A stretch of 6,981 nt of DNA, taken from positions 1 through 6,981 of the forward strand of contig JALAGR010000065.1 in the NCBI GenBank assembly GCA_022712335.1. Reading direction: 5' to 3'. The stretch's first letter is position 1, and the number at the start of each line of letters is the position of its first letter. Shown in pieces: positions 1-3,626 of this stretch. This stretch comes from Pediococcus sp. Lineage in GTDB: Bacteria; Bacillota; Bacilli; Lactobacillales; Lactobacillaceae. The notes beneath the pieces were generated by a model, which saw only the letters and a list, made by a program, of their open reading frames with translations, ran no database searches and had not been told where the DNA came from. The translations under genes and the position numbers were made by a program.

Positions 1-7
1 CGACTAA
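1..7 (+). CDS. 3' end of an upstream gene, probably the antitoxin (partial)
   Basis: Only the last codon (GAC, Asp) and the TAA stop at 5-7 would be inside the window. The stop shares its last A with the ATG of the PemK/MazF-like gene (TAATG), an arrangement typical of translationally coupled antitoxin-toxin pairs. The reading frame is inferred from this overlap; nothing of the protein itself can be identified. A MazE-like antitoxin is the natural expectation. Confidence 0.35.
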
Positions 8-327
8 TGTTGCATAGAGGACAAATTGCATATTTTAAAACAGTCGGAGAGCAGACCCGTCCATGCATCGTGGTCAGTAACGATGACTACAATCAGATGA
101 TGAGTACGGTGATGGTGGTACCGATTAGTTTGGCAGATAAGTACCAGCAGGAACGTTTTGTGAAGAACCCAATGTTCATGACGATTCATAGTAACGAAAT
201 CAATGGAACGGCGCTATTGCAGCATTTGAGAACGATTGATTCAGCGCGATTAGTCGGTGAAGTGGTCGCCGAATTATTGCCGACACAGATGGAAAGTGTC
301 AGTTCGATTCTTAAATTTGCACTATAA
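7..327 (+). CDS. PemK/MazF-family endoribonuclease toxin
   Basis: This 106-residue protein has the size and motif order of PemK/MazF toxins, which are ribosome-independent endoribonucleases that cut mRNA at short sequences and are neutralised by a partner antitoxin. The visible motifs are an N-terminal RGQIAYF strand (residues 4-10), the ExTRPCIVVSN block (15-25), the strand VMVVPIS (35-41) and the C-terminal ALLQHLRTIDSARL block (about 69-82). By analogy with Bacillus subtilis MazF (Arg25 and Thr48), the likely catalytic residues are Arg18 and Ser41; serine in place of threonine is a mild departure. The ATG overlaps the preceding stop codon (TAATG), so translation is probably coupled to an upstream antitoxin gene outside the window. 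The short gap before the next gene does not show whether that gene is co-transcribed. Family assignment is confident; activity and cleavage site are unknown. Confidence 0.85.
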   Translation: MLHRGQIAYFKTVGEQTRPCIVVSNDDYNQMMSTVMVVPISLADKYQQERFVKNPMFMTIHSNEINGTALLQHLRTIDSARLVGEVVAELLPTQMESVSSILKFAL

Positions 328-359
328 CAACGATTAAATAAATGAAATGTCGCATTTTT

Positions 360-396
360 GCGTAATTAAACTTCGACGAGGTCAATTTAATTACGC
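360..396 (+). promoter_or_regulatory. Perfect 11-bp inverted repeat abutting the ribosome binding site
   Basis: The arms GCGTAATTAAA (360-370) and TTTAATTACGC (386-396) are perfectly complementary around a 15-nt loop. No T-run follows, so it does not look like a terminator. The right arm ends one base before the GAGGTG ribosome binding site of the next gene. It could be an operator or an RNA hairpin that controls access to that site. A small CGCA-TTTT-TGCG hairpin at 351-362 overlaps the left arm, so the two structures would exclude each other. Confidence 0.5.
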
Positions 397-408
397 GAGG
401 TGGAAATT

Positions 409-981
409 TTGAAAGGGTATCACGGCACCAGTTACGAAAATTACGAAAAAATTCAGCGCGATGGGTTTCAATTACACCCAGCTGGACGAAAGGGACTCCC
501 AAGCGATTTAGGAGTTGGAATTTACTTTTATATTGAAGGTCCTTATGCGATTGCTCCCGAAAAAATGGCAAAAAAATACGCCGGAATTTTCAAGAAAAAT
601 GATCATGTTCGAGATTCAAAGTCGACGGTGGTGAAGGTTGAGTTTGATGCGGGGATACGAGTGCTTGATTTGGACGAAGAGGCGGTTAAGGTCGATCAGT
701 TTAGGATTAGTAATGATGTGGGGATTAAAAATTTTATAAATCGATTCAGGCATGACAAGTCAGTGAATAAAGGAGCTTTAAACAGAGGGAATTTTGATGG
801 AATTGTGCTGAATAACTATTTGAAAAATGTTGAGCGTAAAAGTGGTAAGACTATTGATGCGGTTAAAAAGGATACATATACTGCGCTTCTACGGAAATGG
901 GGATATAAACAAAGTAACTTTTTTAACGGAACTGAAATATGTATAAGAAATTTAGATAGAATTACGAAAATAAGTTACTAA
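409..981 (+). CDS. Putative ADP-ribosyltransferase-fold (PARP-like) protein
   Basis: The protein has 190 residues if it starts at TTG 409, which lies 8 nt after the GAGG of a GAGGTG site at 397-402; the GTG at 400 is in frame but overlaps that site. The N-terminus (KGYHGTSYENYEKIQRDGF) carries the HGTS motif followed by a helix and GF, then LPSDLGVGIYFY at 30-41. The C-terminal part has NGTEICIRN (173-181). Together these match the H-Y-E pattern of PARP/diphtheria-toxin-type ADP-ribosyltransferase folds, with His5, Tyr39 and Glu176 as the likely triad. Known bacterial members modify protein, DNA or RNA, often as toxins in toxin-antitoxin or phage-defence systems; the target here cannot be read from sequence. 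The protein has no signal peptide or membrane segment, so it should be cytoplasmic. Three acidic paralogues follow in the same direction after 47 bp and are candidate partners. Fold assignment is by motif recognition only. Confidence 0.6.
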   Translation: MKGYHGTSYENYEKIQRDGFQLHPAGRKGLPSDLGVGIYFYIEGPYAIAPEKMAKKYAGIFKKNDHVRDSKSTVVKVEFDAGIRVLDLDEEAVKVDQFRISNDVGIKNFINRFRHDKSVNKGALNRGNFDGIVLNNYLKNVERKSGKTIDAVKKDTYTALLRKWGYKQSNFFNGTEICIRNLDRITKISY

Positions 982-1000
982 GTGATGTATTTGTCGTAGT

Positions 1001-1018
1001 GTTCAATGCGCTTTGAAC
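1001..1018 (+). promoter_or_regulatory. Small hairpin abutting the ribosome binding site of the first acidic gene
   Basis: GTTCAA (1001-1006) and TTGAAC (1013-1018) form a perfect 6-bp stem with a 6-nt loop. The GGAGAG ribosome binding site at 1019-1024 starts at the next base. No T-run follows. It may tune translation or mark a processing point between the enzyme and the small genes. Confidence 0.35.
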
Positions 1019-1028
1019 GGAGAGCTTT

Positions 1029-1283
1029 ATGATTAAAATTAAAGTTGATGATCCTACTGGGGAGCTAACCCGAAAATTAACGAGCGAAGAATTATTAGAA
1101 TTAATGATTGGCGTTGGATATATTGAAAAAATTTCACCAACGAGAATTCGTCTCACTCCTGAAGGTGAGGGGGTTTTAGATATGTATGAAGGTGCTGAAA
1201 ATGTCGAAGTGGTAGATAGTTGGGATATCGAAGCATATCTAAAAGAGCTAGATAAAGCGATTAATGTGGAAGATGACGACTAA
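1029..1283 (+). CDS. Small acidic winged-helix-like protein, paralogue 1 of 3
   Basis: This is the first of three tandem related genes (84 residues) of no family I can name. The core, about residues 18-56, reads as helix (SEELLELMIGVG), strand (YIEKISPTR), strand (IRLTPEGE) and helix, which resembles the last helix and wing of winged-helix domains. The upstream helices of a complete DNA-binding domain are missing. The C-terminus is acidic and ends in EDDD. Of the three copies it is the most divergent: it shares the block IEKISPTRIRLT and the MIKxxxDD start but has PTGELTRKL where the others have YPDIGYTKL. The ribosome binding site is GGAGAG, 4-6 nt from the ATG. It lies 47 bp after the ADP-ribosyltransferase-like gene, so co-transcription is likely. 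Being small, acidic and linked to a putative toxin suggests an antitoxin or immunity role, but that is inference. Confidence 0.7.
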   Translation: MIKIKVDDPTGELTRKLTSEELLELMIGVGYIEKISPTRIRLTPEGEGVLDMYEGAENVEVVDSWDIEAYLKELDKAINVEDDD

Positions 1284-1323
1284 AAGCATTATTTGAAGTT
1301 CCAGTGTTTGGGAGGGATGAATG

Positions 1324-1584
1324 ATGATAAAAGTGACGACAGATGATTATCCAGATATTGGTTACACTAAATTGACTTATCGAGAAATCATTGAAAGTTA
1401 TATAGAACTAGGAATGATTGAAAAAATTTCACCAACAAGAATCCGTCTTACTGAATCCGGTGAAGAATTGCTGAAAGCGATGGATGGCACGGACGAAGTC
1501 GATGTCATGGAAAGTGTCGATATGGAAGAGTATATCAAAATGCTTGAAGAAGATGATGACGAAGAAGAGGAAGATGACGACTAA
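1324..1584 (+). CDS. Small acidic winged-helix-like protein, paralogue 2 of 3
   Basis: The second tandem copy has 86 residues from ATG 1324. An in-frame ATG at 1321 is also possible; I prefer 1324 because it gives an 8-nt spacing to GGAGG (1311-1315) and aligns with the MIK start of paralogue 1. The order is an N-terminal strand (MIKVTTDD), the segment YPDIGYTKL, then the partial winged-helix block (YREIIESYIELGMIEKISPT, then RIRLTESGEELLKAM). The tail is almost purely Asp/Glu (about residues 75-86). It is about 90% identical to paralogue 3 over the first 75 residues. The 40-bp gap to paralogue 1 and the shared leader argue for one transcript. The run of acidic codons (GAA, GAG, GAT, GAC) is prone to slippage, which may explain why tail length varies. 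Function unknown; DNA mimicry or toxin binding are possibilities only. Confidence 0.75.
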   Translation: MIKVTTDDYPDIGYTKLTYREIIESYIELGMIEKISPTRIRLTESGEELLKAMDGTDEVDVMESVDMEEYIKMLEEDDDEEEEDDD

Positions 1585-1620
1585 AAGTATTATTTGAAAT
1601 TCCGCTAGGAGGGATGAATG

Positions 1621-1884
1621 ATGATAAAAGTAACGACAGATGATTATCCAGATATTGGTTATACTAAGCTGACTTATCGAGAAATTGCGGAAAGCTATTT
1701 AGAACTAGGGATGATTGAGAAAATTTCGCCAACGAGAGTTCGTCTCACTGAATCCGGCAAAGAATTACTGAAAGCGATGGATGGCACGGACGAAGTTGAT
1801 GTTGTGGAAAGTGTCAATCTTGAAGAGTATATCAAGATGCTCGAAGAAGAGGAAAAAGAATATAACGAGGAAGATGACGACTAA
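1621..1884 (+). CDS. Small acidic winged-helix-like protein, paralogue 3 of 3
   Basis: The third copy has 87 residues from ATG 1621 (in-frame ATG at 1618 as alternative), with AGGAGGG at 1607-1613 as a strong ribosome binding site. Compared with paralogue 2 the changes in the core are conservative: Ile/Ala, Ile/Leu, Ile/Val, Glu/Lys, Met/Val, Asp/Asn and Met/Leu. This pattern suggests the protein is kept functional rather than decaying. The tail is acidic but interrupted by Lys, Tyr and Asn (EEEEKEYNEEDDD), unlike the purely acidic tail of paralogue 2. It ends the presumed enzyme-plus-small-genes operon and converges with the next gene across 35 bp. Function unknown. Confidence 0.75.
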   Translation: MIKVTTDDYPDIGYTKLTYREIAESYLELGMIEKISPTRVRLTESGKELLKAMDGTDEVDVVESVNLEEYIKMLEEEEKEYNEEDDD

Positions 1885-1918
1885 AAACCATAATCCCATG
1901 GTGGTATCGGGATTATGG
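1883..1918 (-). terminator. Intrinsic terminator of the minus-strand small gene
   Basis: CCATAATCCC (1888-1897) and GGGATTATGG (1909-1918) form a perfect 10-bp stem with an 11-nt loop. Read on the minus strand the stem is followed at once by TTTTT (1887-1883), as in a rho-independent terminator. On the plus strand the stem is followed by CTTAAAC, a poor T-run, so it would end the acidic-gene operon only weakly. Confidence 0.8.
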
Positions 1919-1919
1919 C

Positions 1920-2165
1920 TTAAACTAAAACGTGAGGATCAAATACATTAAAACGACGAATAACATATTGATTATGTTTGTTTTTAACAGCAAAGACTTC
2001 AATCGCAGAACCCATTTTGGCTTGCTGAAAAAAATTTAGGGCGTGGGTATGAATTAACATGTTGTAGTGATGGTCTTGCATATCCGTGAGTTTAAAACGA
2101 AATAAAATGGGTGAATAACTGATGCTTTTGATTTCACTGGTGATAATGCCACTTAATTTTTCCAT
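1920..2165 (-). CDS. Small conserved-looking protein of unknown function (81 aa)
   Basis: I do not recognise this protein. It has 81 residues with alternating strand-like segments (SGIITSEIKSI, ILFRFKLTD, YNMLIHTHAL, AIEVFAVKNK, YVIRRFNVF) and one short helix (LNFFQQAKMG), a pattern compatible with a small beta-barrel such as an OB fold. That is an inference from residue pattern only. It has no signal peptide or membrane segment. The ATG at 2165 is preceded by AGAGG, about 8 nt upstream. The gene stands alone, with its own consensus promoter, a probable operator and its own terminator. The strong but occluded promoter implies tight repression with high expression when induced. Confidence 0.7.
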   Translation of the reverse strand: MEKLSGIITSEIKSISYSPILFRFKLTDMQDHHYNMLIHTHALNFFQQAKMGSAIEVFAVKNKHNQYVIRRFNVFDPHVLV

Positions 2166-2191
2166 ATAATTACCTCTTTTTTGTTAGGTAA

Positions 2192-2220
2192 ATTATACGA
2201 ACAAACGTTCGTTTTGTCAA
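2192..2220 (-). promoter_or_regulatory. Perfect consensus sigma-A promoter
   Basis: Read on the minus strand, TTGACA (2220-2215) and TATAAT (2197-2192) are separated by exactly 17 bp. Both boxes and the spacing are the full consensus. The predicted start of transcription is near 2185, about 20 nt before the ATG at 2165. The -35 box starts directly after the T-run of the upstream terminator. Confidence 0.9.
2197..2212. promoter_or_regulatory. Operator-like inverted repeat inside the promoter spacer
   Basis: ACGAAC (2197-2202) and GTTCGT (2207-2212) are perfect 6-bp arms around a 4-bp centre, filling most of the space between the -35 and -10 boxes. Short, perfect dyads of this composition and position are typical operators of TetR/AcrR-type repressors, which would block RNA polymerase binding directly. 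The repressor family is inferred; no such gene is in the window. Confidence 0.7.
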
Positions 2221-2221
2221 T

Positions 2222-2252
2222 AAAAAAACGACTAACTTTTTACGAGTTAGTC
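2222..2252 (-). terminator. Intrinsic terminator of the LytTR/LiaF-like operon
   Basis: GACTAACT (2230-2237) and AGTTAGTC (2245-2252) form an 8-bp stem with a 7-nt loop. On the minus strand the stem is followed by C and seven T (2228-2222). It lies 16 bp beyond the stop codon of the LiaF-like gene. On the plus strand the following bases are ATTTTAATTTT, so some two-way action is possible, but no plus-strand gene needs it. Confidence 0.85.
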
Positions 2253-2268
2253 ATTTTAATTTTGTATA

Positions 2269-3006
2269 TTAAATATAGTAAATTGTAAGCCCGCTTAAGT
2301 ATAACTTACCCTTGATATATAAGGTGGGACCTTCCTTGGTACCATTCACACCACGTTCGTCAATACCTGCCAGGACTGAACTAACATCGGTGACTACGTC
2401 CCAATCACGTGGAATGTAAAGGGTGATTCCACCAAGGTGACAGTCGACATTAGCGGTAGCAACGTCGGTGATAGTTGCATGATCGAAGTAAATTTTAGTA
2501 GCACCCATGTAGTTACTGATATTAACCTTTTTCAAATCTTTGGATTGAACGTAGCGGACACCGCTGCCCATGCTAGTTTCAATGTTAATTTCATTATCAT
2601 CAACTGATTGAACATCTTCGGCATAAGTATAGTTGGAATCGCGATTTAAAACGTGCTGGCGATGATGGTTTACCCAAATTTGTTGATATTTCCAAGGCTT
2701 TTGATAGGGATGGAAAATCAACGACAAGCCAATCGTTAATAGTACGGCTGCCAGTAGAATCGTCCAAGGAACCAAGCTGGTAATACCGAGGGGCTTGCTA
2801 TACAGCATTAATAAAAAGGCAAGTGGAAAGACGGTTCCACCAATTGATAAGTGCATTAAATTAGCAACCAAAATAGCAACTAAAAATATGGTAGCGATGA
2901 CGGTAAATGGATTCAATGTGAGCATAGTCCAACCCATCTGTGTTGCTACTAAAACAGCAGCAGCTAAAACGAAAAATATTCCCCAAAACCATTGTGATTT
3001 CTTCAT
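2269..3006 (-). CDS. LiaF-like four-helix membrane protein
   Basis: The protein has 245 residues from ATG 3006. That start lies 8 nt after the GAGG contained in the end of the preceding gene; ATG 3012 overlaps the preceding stop but would sit only 2 nt from the same site. Four hydrophobic segments (about 6-23, 33-52, 54-70, 76-98) are followed by a soluble C-terminal domain (about 140-245). That domain has the strand-rich pattern of LiaF/cell-wall-active-antibiotic-response domains: VNISNYMGATKIYF, then VDCHLGGITLYIPRDW, then GPTLYIKGKLYLSGLTIYYI. LiaF of Bacillus and relatives restrains the LiaRS response to envelope stress. Here the partner is a LytTR regulator, and by analogy with LytTR regulator/membrane-inhibitor pairs (HdrRM and BrsRM of Streptococcus mutans) it probably holds that regulator in check at the membrane. 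Function is inferred; the family call is good. Confidence 0.8.
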   Translation of the reverse strand: MKKSQWFWGIFFVLAAAVLVATQMGWTMLTLNPFTVIATIFLVAILVANLMHLSIGGTVFPLAFLLMLYSKPLGITSLVPWTILLAAVLLTIGLSLIFHPYQKPWKYQQIWVNHHRQHVLNRDSNYTYAEDVQSVDDNEINIETSMGSGVRYVQSKDLKKVNISNYMGATKIYFDHATITDVATANVDCHLGGITLYIPRDWDVVTDVSSVLAGIDERGVNGTKEGPTLYIKGKLYLSGLTIYYI

Positions 3007-3011
3007 GTTCA

Positions 3012-3461
3012 TTACCTCAACTTTTTTAAATGTTCTTGTAGTGGTTTGTAGTAGCGCCGAGATGCATAGACCTGTTTGTGCGAGTTTTGAAATTGAACCA
3101 AACAATTAGATAGCGATTTTGTCAACGCTAAAATTTTGGACACATTGACGATGCAGGACTTAGAAATTCGGATAAATTCAATCGGAAGGCGATCTTCGAG
3201 TTCGTACAGTCGTTGATGAGTCGTATAAATGGCATCCTCAGTATGGGCGCACACCTGGCGTTCTTCAGTTTCAAAAAACAAGATGTCGCCGACTTCAAGA
3301 TAAAATTCAGTAGCATCTTGATAAAAAGTCATGACTTTTTGTGTAGCATTTTGCCTTTCAACCAAGGCTTGAATCTCCTTGATGTTTTGGGTGTACTCAG
3401 GCGCTCGAATAATAACTTCACCCTCTTTGGTGCTTGAATCAATTTCAACTCGCATTTTCAT
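3012..3461 (-). CDS. Stand-alone LytTR-family transcription regulator
   Basis: The protein has 149 residues from ATG 3461, with AAAGGA 9 nt upstream; the in-frame TTG at 3467 lies too close to that site. The C-terminal two thirds (about 50-149) form a LytTR DNA-binding domain, recognised by VGDILFFETEERQV (57-70), the block FIRISKSCIVNVSKI (96-110) and the terminal VYASRRYYKPLQEHL (131-145). There is no response-regulator receiver domain, so control is not by phosphorylation. The N-terminal part (1-48) is charged and probably helical. Its TAA overlaps a possible ATG of the LiaF-like gene (TAATG), and the two genes are clearly co-expressed. Such regulators usually activate their own operon and a small set of envelope or bacteriocin genes. 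The targets here are unknown. Confidence 0.85.
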   Translation of the reverse strand: MKMRVEIDSSTKEGEVIIRAPEYTQNIKEIQALVERQNATQKVMTFYQDATEFYLEVGDILFFETEERQVCAHTEDAIYTTHQRLYELEDRLPIEFIRISKSCIVNVSKILALTKSLSNCLVQFQNSHKQVYASRRYYKPLQEHLKKLR

Positions 3462-3527
3462 TGTCAATCATCCTTTCGTATCTAAGTACACCATAAAAAA
3501 GTTTGCCGGTAAATATGTTCTGCGTGA

Positions 3528-3553
3528 GTGGTTGATTTTAAAAACTATGTGGT
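3528..3553 (-). promoter_or_regulatory. Possible LytTR binding site (two direct repeats)
   Basis: On the minus strand ACCAC occurs at 3553-3549 and again at 3532-3528, exactly 21 bp apart, which is two helical turns. LytTR regulators bind two direct repeats with about this spacing. The site lies 67-92 bp upstream of the LytTR start codon. The repeat is short, so chance is not excluded, and I see no convincing -10/-35 pair downstream of it. Confidence 0.3.
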
Positions 3554-3554
3554 C

Positions 3555-3625
3555 AAAAAAACTGTGAGAAAGATAGTTGATAACGAAGATGAATCGCAAA
3601 TTAACTATTTTCAACACAGTTTTTT
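3555..3625. terminator. Long two-part hairpin, probable bidirectional terminator
   Basis: The outer stem AAAAAACTGTG-type arm (3556-3566) pairs with CACAGTTTTTT-type arm (3615-3625) over 11 bp. After a 3-by-3 internal loop, an inner stem (3570-3581 with 3600-3611) adds 12 bp including two G-U pairs. The loop is 18 nt. Read on the minus strand it ends in a run of seven T (3561-3555), so it should terminate the surface-protein gene just upstream. Its length is unusual for a simple terminator. Confidence 0.7.
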
Positions 3626-3626
3626 A

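Larger units (their letters stand above)
1271..1884 (+). repeat. Tandem duplication covering acidic genes 2 and 3 and their leaders
   Basis: Two units of about 300 bp follow each other. The run from the end of gene 1 (GATGACGACTAAAAG, then ATTATTTGAA and TTCC) recurs at the end of gene 2, shifted by 301 bp. Both are followed by a GGAGGGATGAATGATGATAAA leader. Within the genes, identity stays high until the acidic tails, which differ in length and composition. This shows recent gene duplication in place rather than a coincidental resemblance. Confidence 0.8.

Noticed and set aside
323..345. Promoter for the enzyme gene in the gap after the toxin gene
   Set aside because: TTGCAC and AT-rich hexamers are present, but no pair has both acceptable sequence and 16-18 bp spacing.
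311..571. Minus-strand open frame of 86 codons opposite the enzyme gene
   Set aside because: It covers the intergenic hairpin and the start of the enzyme gene on the other strand, with no recognisable domain or ribosome binding site.
1271..1884. CRISPR-like or other noncoding repeat array
   Set aside because: The repeated units are about 300 bp and are full coding genes with ribosome binding sites; there are no short repeats with unique spacers.
3007..3105. Longer N-terminus for the LiaF-like protein from the start at 3105
   Set aside because: It would overlap the LytTR gene by 94 bp, has no fitting ribosome binding site and adds a sequence that is only the LytTR coding region read in another frame.
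2795..3109. Plus-strand open frame of 104 codons
   Set aside because: It is the complement of the membrane-helix coding region and the end of the LytTR gene; no ribosome binding site.
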